Source of the DNA: Paraburkholderia xenovorans LB400
GTDB taxonomy: Bacteria > Pseudomonadota > Gammaproteobacteria > Burkholderiales > Burkholderiaceae
NCBI RefSeq assembly: GCF_000013645.1
Contig: NC_007952.1
Span: 1,426,001 to 1,490,000, forward strand
DNA: 64,000 nucleotides
Reading direction: 5' to 3'
Positions 34,561 to 43,618 of the stretch are shown piece by piece; within the stretch, counting starts at the first letter, position 1, and every line of letters begins with the position of its first letter. The notes under the pieces are model-generated. The model was given only the letters and a program-made list of their open reading frames with translations. It was not told the DNA's origin and made no database searches. Made by a program: the position numbers and the translations under genes.

Positions 34561-35492
34561 AGAAAATCCTGTCAATCAGCACGCGTCATCGCGACGGACA
34601 AAGTCCTGCGCCGGGCACGTTGACCGACGCTCATCACGTTGCAGTCGTCCTCGTGAATTATAAAAACGCCAGGGATACGTTGCGCTGCATCGAATCGCTT
34701 CGACAACTGGACTACGGCTCTTATTCCATTGTCGTTGTAGACAATTGCTCCGGAGACGGCTCTTATGAACGGTTCATGGAGCTTGGGCCGTCGGTCAAGG
34801 TCATAGGCTCGGATTCCAACGACGGCTTCGCCGCTGCGTGCAATATGGCGATGAATGCGTTGCGGGATTCCGCGGTCAAGTACTTCTGGCTGCTGAACAA
34901 CGACACCATCGTTCGCAAAGACACGCTGTCGGAACTCGTCGCAGTCGCTGAACAGAGCGCTGCCATAGGCGCCGTCGGATCACGGATTGTCGATCTGCAC
35001 AACGTCGATAAGACGATCTGCGCCGGCGGCGGAGTAATCAGCCGTATTACCGGTCGATCCATGCACGTTGAGAATTTCACGGCCGACACCAAGCTGGACT
35101 ACCTGTGTGGGGCGAGTTGTCTGATTCGCCGCGATGCGTACTTGGACATCGGGCCACTCTCGGAAAAATACTTTCTCTACTGGGAAGACGCTGATTACAG
35201 TTTCCGGCTGGCGAAAAAGAACTGGTCGATTTCGTTTGCCGACAAGTCGATCGTCATGCATGCGGAGTCGAACACGGTCGGCAAAGGAAGTCCTCGATTC
35301 GACTACTTCTTTTCTCGCGGCTCGGTCATTTTTCTCAGAAGCCATTTCAAATATCACTGGGCCGTTCCGCTACTTGTTTCCTTGTCGGGCAGGCTCGCTC
35401 GCCGTGTGATAAAGGGCAATTACGCGGGAGCCGTGGCAATTGCGACCGGAGTGGCACATGGCCTGTCAGGTCAACTTCGGCGTCCCGGCTGA
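34557..35492 (+). CDS. family 2 glycosyltransferase
   Basis: A 311-residue GT-A fold glycosyltransferase that adds a sugar to the lipid-linked repeat unit on the cytoplasmic face. Motifs include VVLVNYKNARDTLRCIESL at the start, VVVDNCSGDGS (nucleotide binding), FWLLNNDTIV (the metal-binding NND) and YFLYWEDADYSFRLAK (acceptor site and catalytic ED). It lacks transmembrane segments except a possible amphipathic C-terminal helix. The family is of the rhamnosyltransferase-like GT2 type, so dTDP-rhamnose is a possible donor, but specificity cannot be read from sequence. Confidence 0.9.
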   Translation: MKKILSISTRHRDGQSPAPGTLTDAHHVAVVLVNYKNARDTLRCIESLRQLDYGSYSIVVVDNCSGDGSYERFMELGPSVKVIGSDSNDGFAAACNMAMNALRDSAVKYFWLLNNDTIVRKDTLSELVAVAEQSAAIGAVGSRIVDLHNVDKTICAGGGVISRITGRSMHVENFTADTKLDYLCGASCLIRRDAYLDIGPLSEKYFLYWEDADYSFRLAKKNWSISFADKSIVMHAESNTVGKGSPRFDYFFSRGSVIFLRSHFKYHWAVPLLVSLSGRLARRVIKGNYAGAVAIATGVAHGLSGQLRRPG

Positions 35493-35501
35493 CGAATCGC
35501 T

Positions 35502-35780
35502 ATGGCAATCCTTGAAATCTGTAAGGCACCGGGGAGGGCGCTTCCGCCAAGTTTGCTGTTGGCCTCGATCGCACTTTTTGCCGCGCTCGGCACCCGGATT
35601 TATGCCGTTTTCGGAATCATCCGTTCGATGACGACCGCGTGTTCCATGCTGTTCTTTTTCCGCTATTTAAAGGCTGTCAGCGGGGCGCACGGGCTGATCG
35701 CCAGTTATAACGCAGAGACCTGTCTCGCGGCGATTCAGCACCAGGCCGGTTCCGTCAGCTCGATGAGAGTGCGGATATGA
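35502..35780 (+). CDS. small hydrophobic protein, possible remnant of a Wzy polymerase gene
   Basis: A 92-residue frame with two hydrophobic segments (LLLASIALFAALGTRIYAVFGIIRS and MTTACSMLFFFRYL). I do not recognise it as a complete family. It occupies the slot between the first glycosyltransferase and the flippase, where Wzy polymerase genes are often found, and it overlaps the wzx start by 4 bp (ATGA). This suggests a deleted polymerase or an independent small membrane protein. No internal match to polymerase motifs is strong enough to decide. Confidence 0.4.
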   Translation: MAILEICKAPGRALPPSLLLASIALFAALGTRIYAVFGIIRSMTTACSMLFFFRYLKAVSGAHGLIASYNAETCLAAIQHQAGSVSSMRVRI

Positions 35781-37069
35781 CGCGACACTTCAACTCACTT
35801 TTTCGCCAGGCGCTGGGATCGAACGTCGCGATTTTGGGGCTGAATTTCGGCAACGTGGCGCTTACGTCGCTGTTCGCCGGTTTGAACACGCGCGGTGCGG
35901 TTACGGCGATCATGGCCTATCCGCCATTGTTAGCGTCGATATGCTGCTTCGGCCTTCATCTGGGTTTCGTGTATCTGACGCAACGATTCCCTGAGCGCGC
36001 GGAAAGTCTATTTAAATGTTTGATCGTCTGCGCCGTTTTTTCCATCGGTGCGGGCACGCTCGTCAGCCTGACAATTGCGCCGTATATCGCCGGCAAAATT
36101 TCAGCTGATAGAACGCTGGTGACGATCTGGACAATCGTTCTGACCGATACGACGATTGTCTATGCGCTGTTTTCCGGAGCATGCCAAACCGAAAAGCTGT
36201 TCCATGTATTCAGTGTCTCGCGGTTGATGTCGCCCGCCGTGACCGCAGTGGGGATTCTGGTTTTCGGTCTTTTCTCGGTGGTCGAAACGCAGGCTTATCT
36301 GGCTGCTTACGCCGCCGGATCGCTGGTAAGCAGTGCGTTCACGATCGTCGTGTGCATCAGGGAATACAAAAATAAAGGGGTGCTGGCCCGCAAGGATGTT
36401 CGCGAACTGGGCCGCCTCGCGTCGCTGTACTGGATCGGCGATGTAATGAACATCCTGGTCTGGCAGGTGGACAAGATCGCGTTAATCGCACTGTCCATGC
36501 CGATGCGGGAGGTAGGCATCTATACGATCGTCGCGGCAGTTGCGCGGGGCGTAGGCCAGATTCCAATTTCGTTGAGTCAGGTGCTTCTGGCAAAGGCAAT
36601 CGGAAAATCAAGAAGCGCGGTTGTGGAACAAACCGCGGTTAATTTCCGATATATCACGGTTTTGTCCGTGCTGATGGCGGGTTGCCTCGCGCCGGTAATG
36701 CTGTCGTCGTTCTTTATTACGAACGTGGAGATTTCCCGATTCGTCAAGGTGCTGTGCATTCTCTCCATCGACTCCTGCGTGGCCGGAGGAAGCCTGATTG
36801 TTTCCCAGGCGTTCAGCGCGGTGGGCGAGCCGCATAAGGGGGCGATCCGCCAACTGGTGGGCGGCTTGTCCGCGATTGTATTTGCGTATTTTCTCGGTTT
36901 GCAACTCGGAGTCGTGGGCGTTGCGACCGGGATTCTGATGTCCTCCGTTCTAAAACTCACCGTGGCGTGGGTGATGTTCAAGAGTGCTTTTGAGACGCGA
37001 TCTGAAAATTGGATGCCTTCACGAACCGACTGGGGTGGGGCATTGGGTTTTTTCAAACGGGGTGGCTAA
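35777..37069 (+). CDS. wzx: Wzx-type polysaccharide flippase
   Basis: A 430-residue membrane protein with about twelve hydrophobic helices and the MATE/MVF-like layout of polysaccharide flippases. It should move the lipid-linked repeat unit across the inner membrane. Features are the long N-terminal helix SNVAILGLNFGNVALTSLFAG, a hydrophilic loop KNKGVLARKDVRELG in the middle, and the WQVDKIALIAL segment typical of Wzx proteins. Its start overlaps the preceding small gene and the next start follows the stop immediately. Specificity is not predictable. Confidence 0.85.
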   Translation: MTRHFNSLFRQALGSNVAILGLNFGNVALTSLFAGLNTRGAVTAIMAYPPLLASICCFGLHLGFVYLTQRFPERAESLFKCLIVCAVFSIGAGTLVSLTIAPYIAGKISADRTLVTIWTIVLTDTTIVYALFSGACQTEKLFHVFSVSRLMSPAVTAVGILVFGLFSVVETQAYLAAYAAGSLVSSAFTIVVCIREYKNKGVLARKDVRELGRLASLYWIGDVMNILVWQVDKIALIALSMPMREVGIYTIVAAVARGVGQIPISLSQVLLAKAIGKSRSAVVEQTAVNFRYITVLSVLMAGCLAPVMLSSFFITNVEISRFVKVLCILSIDSCVAGGSLIVSQAFSAVGEPHKGAIRQLVGGLSAIVFAYFLGLQLGVVGVATGILMSSVLKLTVAWVMFKSAFETRSENWMPSRTDWGGALGFFKRGG

Positions 37070-38023
37070 ATGAATTCATTAAAATACAAACTGACGTCGT
37101 TGCTGGAAATCATTCCGCAGGGCGAGCACATAATATTTGCCGACTATCCCGTTTACTTCAATATCGGGGATTTGCTGATATTCCAGGGAAGCGAGAATTT
37201 CTTCCGCGACAATAATATCGTGATCGATGACCGGTTTAGTCTGAAGGAAAGGTCGCAGCTTTCCAGAAGCGCGGTTGGCGACAGAACGATCGTATTGCAA
37301 GGCGGGGGGAATTTCGGTGACCTTTATCCGTGGCATCAGTCGTTCCGCGAGCACATCGTCAGGCAGTTTCCCGACAACAAGATTGTTTTGCTGCCACAGA
37401 CGATCCATTTTTCTGACAAGGCCAAGGCCAGGGAATCGGCGGCAATTTTCAGAAGCCATAAAAATCTGCACATCTGCGTCAGGGACGAAAAAAGCTACCA
37501 ATTTGCCGTGAATTTTCTGAGCGACAAAGTCCGCCTGCTGCCGGATATGGCGCATTGGCTTTACGGATCATCGGCGTTCAAACCGGCAACGCGCGATGCG
37601 GCAAAAGGCACGCTCTGGCTGATTCGTGGCGACAAGGAGCAGCCGCAGGCTTCACATGTTGCGGAATCGCCGGTGCAGGACCGGGATTTTCAAGGCGATT
37701 GGAACGATTTGCAAAAGTTTTCGGCGCCGTTTCTCGAGCAATGGTCGAGCAAATTTCATCGGGTTGCGGGGATGGCTCCGGTGAGGGTCGTTCGCCCGTG
37801 GAAAATGTACCTGCCAATGGTGCGTTCGATCATCGAGGCGAATGTGAATTTTTTCTCGAAATATGAGCGCGTCGTGACGTCGCGATTGCATGGGCATATT
37901 CTCGGCGCCTTGCTGGATAAGGAAATCGTTTTGATTGATAACTCGTACGGCAAGAATTCGGGTTATTACGAATGCTGGACGAAGGCGCTGCCCAATGTGG
38001 TTCTCTCTGCGAACGGAGCGTGA
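37070..38023 (+). CDS. polysaccharide pyruvyl transferase family protein
   Basis: A 317-residue enzyme of the CsaB/EpsO/WcaK family, which transfers pyruvate from phosphoenolpyruvate to a sugar as a ketal. Family features are HIIFADYPVYFNIGDLLIFQG at the start, LQGGGNFGDLYPWHQSFRE (residues about 77-95), LLPDMAHWL and VTSRLHGHILGALLDKEIVLIDNSYGKNSG near the end. It most closely resembles the Bacillus EpsO/YvfF subgroup. Its presence predicts that the exported polymer is pyruvylated and therefore more acidic. The start codon directly follows the wzx stop. Confidence 0.9.
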   Translation: MNSLKYKLTSLLEIIPQGEHIIFADYPVYFNIGDLLIFQGSENFFRDNNIVIDDRFSLKERSQLSRSAVGDRTIVLQGGGNFGDLYPWHQSFREHIVRQFPDNKIVLLPQTIHFSDKAKARESAAIFRSHKNLHICVRDEKSYQFAVNFLSDKVRLLPDMAHWLYGSSAFKPATRDAAKGTLWLIRGDKEQPQASHVAESPVQDRDFQGDWNDLQKFSAPFLEQWSSKFHRVAGMAPVRVVRPWKMYLPMVRSIIEANVNFFSKYERVVTSRLHGHILGALLDKEIVLIDNSYGKNSGYYECWTKALPNVVLSANGA

Positions 38024-38026
38024 GCC

Positions 38027-39121
38027 GTGCGCAAAGCGTTCGTATTGCTCTGGGCCGAGATTTCCGTTGAGAACTGGAAGAAATCCTTCGAAGAAGGTAT
38101 TCGGCCGGACAGGTCTCCTTATGGATATCATTATCTGGAGGAGTCTGGATTCGACGTGCTTTATTCGAAATCAGTTAACGAAAATTACCTTTCCAGAATT
38201 ATCAGGAAAAGTATTTCCAGAATCTTTCGTGCTGATCTCGTGCATGCACTGAGAAATATCAGAGACATGGCGAAGTCGGACTACATCTTTACGCACACGG
38301 ATAGAGAAACGTTCTCCGTCCTGCTGTTGAGAACGGTTTTTCCGTGGCTGATAAAAGCAAAGACCGTATGCCAGATCATCTGGACCCCGGACCTGCTGAA
38401 ACAGCAGAGTAAGTTCGGCGCAAGGCTGCTCGGTGCCGTTTTGAGTAAGTCAGATCTGGTAATAACGTTGTCCAGCCAGAACCAGGACTGGCTGAATCAG
38501 CTCGACAGCCGGATCAACGCGAAGTCGGTGAAATTCGGTATTTGTCACGACAGCTTTTCGGCTGACGAACTCCCGGCTATACGGGACGATTCGGCGCTGA
38601 GAATTCTCGCAATCGGTAACGACGAACATCGCGACTGGAAGACGTTTTGTGCGGCCCTGTCCGGGATGAGCGAAGTCCGCGTCCGCGTGCTTAGCCGCAC
38701 CTTCAGGAAATCGGTCGCGTCATATCCGGACAATTGGGAAATAGAGTCCGCGAATTCGCTAGGTGAAGTGAAAGACGCGTATGCATGGGCGGACCTCGTC
38801 GTGGTGCCGCTCAAAAGCAATATGCATGCGTCCGGCATTACATGCGTACTGGAAGCGGCGTTCCTCGGCGTGCCTGTTATCGCGGCAAATACCGGAGGGC
38901 TGACTGACTATTTCGACGAAGGCGAAGTGATGTACTACGAGACCGGGAGTGCCGAATCGCTCGGTTCGCAAGTCAGAAGACTCGCCAAGGATGTCTCGGC
39001 GCGACGGAGTTATCAGCGCGCAGCGTTCGATCGTGCGCGTAATGAAACGCTGACCTCAAAAAACTACATTGACCAGCAAGTGAGTTTGATTCTGGCTCGA
39101 GATGCAATCGGGGGGACCTGA
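38027..39121 (+). CDS. GT-B glycosyltransferase
   Basis: A 364-residue glycosyltransferase (family 4-like). The N-terminal half is divergent, while the C-terminal half shows the usual SGITCVLEAAFLGVPVIAANTGGLTDYF block (about residues 275-302), which carries the donor-binding acidic residue. The start is GTG at 38027, 3 bp after the previous stop. The stop overlaps the next gene by 1 bp. The donor sugar is not predictable. Codon use is noticeably AT-richer than in the housekeeping genes at either end of the window. Confidence 0.82.
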   Translation: MRKAFVLLWAEISVENWKKSFEEGIRPDRSPYGYHYLEESGFDVLYSKSVNENYLSRIIRKSISRIFRADLVHALRNIRDMAKSDYIFTHTDRETFSVLLLRTVFPWLIKAKTVCQIIWTPDLLKQQSKFGARLLGAVLSKSDLVITLSSQNQDWLNQLDSRINAKSVKFGICHDSFSADELPAIRDDSALRILAIGNDEHRDWKTFCAALSGMSEVRVRVLSRTFRKSVASYPDNWEIESANSLGEVKDAYAWADLVVVPLKSNMHASGITCVLEAAFLGVPVIAANTGGLTDYFDEGEVMYYETGSAESLGSQVRRLAKDVSARRSYQRAAFDRARNETLTSKNYIDQQVSLILARDAIGGT

Positions 39122-40257
39122 TGAAAATAGTGCACGTGTGCGAGACCCTGAAGGGCGGTATCGAATCGTATCTGGCGGAGATTATTCCGTATCAGGTGGG
39201 TCTGTATGGAGCGGAAAATATCCACATCATCGTCCCGCGCGACGGAGATGAAGGGCGAAGCGAGTTTCACGAGGCCGTTGTTTGGGAATTCAGGCGGCAA
39301 GGGCGCTCTTTGTCTACGATGCTGAATCTCTGTCTCGCGATTCTCAAGATCGTCAGGACACAGGCGCCGGATGTGATTCATCTGCACAGTTCTTTTGCCG
39401 GTGCCATTGGTCGCGTTGTATTGATGGCATTACGCAAGGAGACGAAGGTTATTTATTGTCCGCACGGTTGGTCGTATCTGCGCCAGGGGGCCGAACATAC
39501 GAACTGGCTGTGGAAGAAGATCGAAACGATGCTCGCGTTGGCGTGCAACAGGATCGTTTGCATTTCTGAACATGAGTACAACGCCGCACTCGATGCCGGC
39601 TTGCCGAAACAGAAGCTCGAACTGATCGTAAGCGGTATCTCCGACCTCGTCCCGGACGCACCGCGGAATCAGGCTGTCTCATCCGAAAAGCGTGCGATAC
39701 GCCTGTTATTCGTCGGCCGGCTGGATTATCAGAAGGGTGTCGATCTTCTATTCAACGCGCTTCGATTGGCTGCGCGAAAAGACATCGAATTGACGGTGGT
39801 CGGGGAGGCGGTCGTCAATTCCGGCTGGTGGGCTCAGGTACGTGGATCGTGTCCTGAGAATGTGCAAATCATCGGCTGGCAGGAACGAGATGCATTGCAG
39901 ATTTTTTATGATCTCGCGGACGCTCTCGTGGTGCCTTCACGCTGGGAAGGTTTTGGCCTCGTTGCCGTTGAAGCACTCAGAGCGGGCACGCCGGTGATAT
40001 GCAATGTGGCGGGAGCGTTGCCGGATATCGTGGAACACGGGATTAGCGGATATCACCTCAATTTTGAAAATGAAGAGAAGGCGGTAGCCTTTTTCTCGGA
40101 CCTGAAGCTTGAAAACCTGACCCTCCTGAGGCGTGCAGCGCGCGAGCGCTATACCAGCGTTTTTAAATCGCAAGCGATGAACGAAAAAATGCTGCAAATG
40201 TATCAGGCGGTAATGCCACACGCAGAGACGGTGGGCGCCGCCGGGTTCATGGAGTAG
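39121..40257 (+). CDS. family 4 glycosyltransferase
   Basis: A 378-residue GT-B glycosyltransferase. The N-terminal acceptor domain begins MKIVHVCETLKGGIESYLAEIIPYQ with the glycine-rich loop. The donor domain contains LLFVGRLDYQKGVDLL (about residues 196-211) and ALVVPSRWEGFGLVAVEALRAGTPVICNVAGALPDIV (about 263-300), the EX7E motif of family GT4. It should act on the cytoplasmic face using a nucleotide sugar. It lies tightly in the operon. Confidence 0.9.
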   Translation: MKIVHVCETLKGGIESYLAEIIPYQVGLYGAENIHIIVPRDGDEGRSEFHEAVVWEFRRQGRSLSTMLNLCLAILKIVRTQAPDVIHLHSSFAGAIGRVVLMALRKETKVIYCPHGWSYLRQGAEHTNWLWKKIETMLALACNRIVCISEHEYNAALDAGLPKQKLELIVSGISDLVPDAPRNQAVSSEKRAIRLLFVGRLDYQKGVDLLFNALRLAARKDIELTVVGEAVVNSGWWAQVRGSCPENVQIIGWQERDALQIFYDLADALVVPSRWEGFGLVAVEALRAGTPVICNVAGALPDIVEHGISGYHLNFENEEKAVAFFSDLKLENLTLLRRAARERYTSVFKSQAMNEKMLQMYQAVMPHAETVGAAGFME

Positions 40258-40281
40258 TTGGCCGGATTTATCGAGGATTAT

Positions 40282-41526
40282 ATGATTCATGTCGACTACG
40301 TGGTTGGTCACGACCCTGCTATTGATCGTGACGGTATCGGGGACTATGCGGAGCAAGTGGCGGCCGCTCTGGGCCGGCGAGCGACGCCCGGTGCCAGGAT
40401 TGGCTTTGTTCACTCAAGGTTCAAGCCGGGAAATATTTTTAAATGGTTTGGATTTTTTCGATTCTTTAGCCGATCGAATATCGTCCATATTCAATATCCG
40501 GTTGAGGGATGGGGAACCTCTGTCATGCCTGGCGTCGTGCCGGTCATTGGCCGGATCTTTTTTCGAGCGAGCCGCCTCGCGATCACGTTGCACGAATGGA
40601 GAAGCATGCATGTGTTGCGCCGTGCCAGCGTTTACCTGACCATTCTTCTGGCAGACGTCCTGATCTTTGCCTCCGAACGGGAGCGGAAAGCATTTTTGAG
40701 CTCACGAGTCGCAAAGTATACGAGGCGCAGTCAAAAACAGGTTGTGATTCCGATCGCCGTGAACGTCGATATTCCGGAACTTGAAACAGCCGATGTTCTG
40801 GCGGCGCGTGAAAATGTGCTATCGCGCCTGCACGTCGAAAAAAGCCGGCATGACGATAGTGGGTACACCCGGCAGATCGTGCTAGGCTTTTTCGGCTTCG
40901 TCTATGAATGGAAGCAGCCGGAAAAAATGCTGCATATCGTCAAGGAACTGCTGAACAAAGGGTGTGCGGCGAAGCTGGTTATGTGCGGTGATTTTCCGGA
41001 CGGGCACGACGAAAAACGCGAAGATTTTCGCAAGAAAATTGCGGAGTATGGCCTTGAAGGCAATATCGAACTATGCGGCTATATCGAGCGGGCGGATGAA
41101 CTGGCGTTAAAGCTCTCTGCGTGTGACGTAGTGCTTCAACTATTCTCTGACGGGCTTTCGGCAAGACGGGGAAGTTTCTGGTACTCGGCCGAACTGGGAA
41201 CGCGGGTTCTTTCCACGTTTCCAGCCGCGGCGGACGAATTCGAGCAGTGTGGAACAGGTTATGAGCCTTCGAATGACGAGCGTGTGCTGATGGTTCCCGC
41301 TGACGATAATCCTGCCAATATTGCGGCAAAGATTCTGGACTGGACGGGATCGTGGAGTCCGCCGGAGAGAAGGCATATTGCGCCCACCTGGGACGAGATA
41401 GCGGCGCAGCATGAGCACGTTTATGGCGCAATCGTGCCGGTCGCAGAAGAGCGAACTGACGGATTGACCGAGGATGCCGTTCAACCGGCCAAGACGTTCG
41501 GACCGCGGTCGACGGAAAGCCGATGA
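40282..41526 (+). CDS. glycosyltransferase, GT-B type
   Basis: A 414-residue protein with an N-terminal YVVGHDPAIDRDGIGDYAEQVAAAL segment (the G-rich loop of GT4-like enzymes). A C-terminal donor domain holds GFFGFVYEWKQPEKML and an ARRGSFWYSAELGTRVLST region that is a divergent EX7E site. I chose the ATG at 40282, after GAGGATT. Earlier in-frame TTG at 40258 directly follows the previous stop. It is the third of three consecutive GT-B genes, so the repeat unit needs at least five sugars if each, the GT2 and the priming transferase add one. The stop overlaps the beta-helix gene by 4 bp. Confidence 0.8.
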   Translation: MIHVDYVVGHDPAIDRDGIGDYAEQVAAALGRRATPGARIGFVHSRFKPGNIFKWFGFFRFFSRSNIVHIQYPVEGWGTSVMPGVVPVIGRIFFRASRLAITLHEWRSMHVLRRASVYLTILLADVLIFASERERKAFLSSRVAKYTRRSQKQVVIPIAVNVDIPELETADVLAARENVLSRLHVEKSRHDDSGYTRQIVLGFFGFVYEWKQPEKMLHIVKELLNKGCAAKLVMCGDFPDGHDEKREDFRKKIAEYGLEGNIELCGYIERADELALKLSACDVVLQLFSDGLSARRGSFWYSAELGTRVLSTFPAAADEFEQCGTGYEPSNDERVLMVPADDNPANIAAKILDWTGSWSPPERRHIAPTWDEIAAQHEHVYGAIVPVAEERTDGLTEDAVQPAKTFGPRSTESR

Positions 41527-43049
41527 AACGGGTTGATCGCCTGGAGAAAAGACGCTCCATTGTGAAACTCATCCTGGGCGGCATGTCTTTTTCGTTGCCA
41601 TCTTTGGGGCGGCCGGCTGCGAGCGGTGTTGCTGTTTCCTCCGGGATTGCGCCGGCGAACGGCACAAAGATTAGCGTGCGCATCGACGGGACGGGTGCCA
41701 ACGGTAACGGAATTGACGACGACACGGATTATTTCACGCGTGCCTTGCGCTCCAACGTCACGGTGATTGCTGGAAAGGGAAAGGTGTATCGCGTCAAGCC
41801 GCTCGTGTTCATTGATTTAAAGAACGCAACATTGGATCTGAATGGTTCGACCCTTCTGGTAGATCGCCCTACGCCGACAGGTCCTTCGCCGTCGGGGCTG
41901 ACGTTTAAATCGTCGTCCAGGTTAGGCGGATGCCAGAACCTGCACGTGAGAAACGGAAAAATCGCCTACGTGTCGGCGCCGTCTACACGAATCGACAATA
42001 ATTTTGCCATTTATGTGGAGGGTGCTCGGGGGATAGAGATTTCGGGCGTTGAGATCGACGGAAGCTGGTCGGCCGGTATCTGGGTGCAGAAATCGACCAA
42101 TATTTATATTCACGATAATGATGTCCATCACACCAAGGCCGACGGCATAACCTGTCAGGGTTGCGGAGCCAATATAAGAATTATTTCGAATCGGGTGAGG
42201 TTTCCGGGCGACGACTGTGTTGCCGTAACGTGGTTCACGGGAAACGAGGAATCGTACGTCGGAAACAGTTTGGGCGAAAAATATAGCTCGAATGTCAAAA
42301 TCGCAAATAATATTTGCGAGGACGGCGCCGCTCGTGGAATTTTCCTTGGAGGCGTATCGGGCGGTGAAGTTTGCTTCAACAGGATATCGAGAACCGACGC
42401 CATTGGCATTCTGCTGGCCAGAGATACGGTGGACCGGTTTTCCGAGTTCTTCTATGCCAACGGTGTGAATAACTCGAATCTGAACGTAGATATTCACCAC
42501 AACTCGCTGAATCAATGCGCCATTGCGTCGAACAGCCGATATGCGGAAGTGGGTGGAATCTGGATCTCCGAGCGGAATCGCGGCATCAGGGTAATGAATA
42601 ATGTCTTGAATAAATGCAATAACATTCATTTCTACTGCGCGGGGAATGCCGAGATATACCAGAACAAAAGTTTTTCTCCCCAGTGGATCGCGGGCGGAAG
42701 GGTGAGAAAAGAGCAGATGCTGGGGCGGGGCAGCCATGTCGTCACTGGAGCTAATTCAGCGAGCAAGGCATGGAATTTCGGCCGCATTTACGAGAACGAG
42801 TTGATCGGCGATTGCTATTACGCGATCTGGATTGGCCCGGGAAGCCTTTCGCGGCAATGGCAGGTGGCCCGAAACCGCATTTTTGTTTCGACCGGCACGT
42901 CCCGGTCCGCCAATTTACTTTCTACTGAGCCCGGACAGAAAGACGTGGCGAGCGTCACTGCCTGGATTCGTTCCGACAATCCGGGGAGGGTTTCCGTGGA
43001 AGATAACGTGGTTCAGGATCTCCGCGACGCGCCGACTCCTGATAAGTAG
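41523..43049 (+). CDS. exported right-handed parallel beta-helix protein
   Basis: A 508-residue protein. The N-terminus has a twin-arginine-like leader (KRRSIVKLILGG, then a hydrophobic stretch to about residue 40). The rest is repeated beta-helix coils with many N/I/G-rich rungs (IEISGVEIDGS, IYIHDNDVHHT, IRIISNRVRF). The start resembles pectate-lyase/GH28-type proteins, including FPGDDCVAVTW near residue 230, similar to the GDD motif of GH28. It closes the operon, which suggests a polymer-acting lyase, hydrolase or modifying protein that trims or matures the exopolysaccharide. Catalysis is not proven. Confidence 0.85.
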   Translation: MKRVDRLEKRRSIVKLILGGMSFSLPSLGRPAASGVAVSSGIAPANGTKISVRIDGTGANGNGIDDDTDYFTRALRSNVTVIAGKGKVYRVKPLVFIDLKNATLDLNGSTLLVDRPTPTGPSPSGLTFKSSSRLGGCQNLHVRNGKIAYVSAPSTRIDNNFAIYVEGARGIEISGVEIDGSWSAGIWVQKSTNIYIHDNDVHHTKADGITCQGCGANIRIISNRVRFPGDDCVAVTWFTGNEESYVGNSLGEKYSSNVKIANNICEDGAARGIFLGGVSGGEVCFNRISRTDAIGILLARDTVDRFSEFFYANGVNNSNLNVDIHHNSLNQCAIASNSRYAEVGGIWISERNRGIRVMNNVLNKCNNIHFYCAGNAEIYQNKSFSPQWIAGGRVRKEQMLGRGSHVVTGANSASKAWNFGRIYENELIGDCYYAIWIGPGSLSRQWQVARNRIFVSTGTSRSANLLSTEPGQKDVASVTAWIRSDNPGRVSVEDNVVQDLRDAPTPDK

Positions 43050-43095
43050 TTGCGACATCGGCGCGTGCGTGATTGGCTGACTCGCGACCTCGTGC

Positions 43096-43437
43096 TCAGT
43101 CGCGGCTGTGAGCGTCTTCGGCCGGGCAATGGGGCGTCGGGGCATTCTCCTCATTGGCCGATCGCTTCGGGTGTCGACTGGATTCGTGACGTTTTTCCAG
43201 ACGATGCCCGGCGCGATCGGCAGGTGTGCGCTTCGTGCGTGCCTCATGCAGCGACCGCACATATTCATCCATCGCGTCATTCTGTTTAGGACGATCCTTG
43301 CGAAGGTCCCACAGGCGAGCGACGCTGCCACAAACCTTGCGGATCACGACGGCAACGCAAACGGCAATGGCAAGAAACACCAGGGCGAGACTCTCGCCAA
43401 CGTTCCTCAAGCGTGTCAGTGTTCGCAAATCTCGCAC
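43096..43437 (-). CDS. hypothetical single-pass membrane protein
   Basis: A 113-residue frame with one predicted transmembrane helix (LALVFLAIAVCVAVVI, residues about 17-32) and a long basic, hydrophilic C-terminal tail (KNDA.DEYVRSLHEARTKRTPADRAGHRLEKRH). I do not recognise it. It lies 181 bp downstream of the unknown secreted gene on the same strand, and its own start has no strong ribosome site. A competing frame exists on the other strand but lacks coherent protein features. Moderate to low confidence that it is expressed. Confidence 0.4.
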   Translation of the reverse strand: MRDLRTLTRLRNVGESLALVFLAIAVCVAVVIRKVCGSVARLWDLRKDRPKQNDAMDEYVRSLHEARTKRTPADRAGHRLEKRHESSRHPKRSANEENAPTPHCPAEDAHSRD

Positions 43438-43618
43438 GATGGCTCCAAAGCAGGCAGCGCCTTAGTCTACCAGTTCGGAACGGAGCGCCGGCAAGCCTTG
43501 AGCAAACGTTTGCGCGGTCGATGGGGCCGCCTCGTGAAGGGCGGTCCCTGCCGGCGGGAATCGCGGTCAGCGACTGAAGCAGGATTCAAGCAATATAAGC
43601 GCAAGCGGAACGGCTTCG

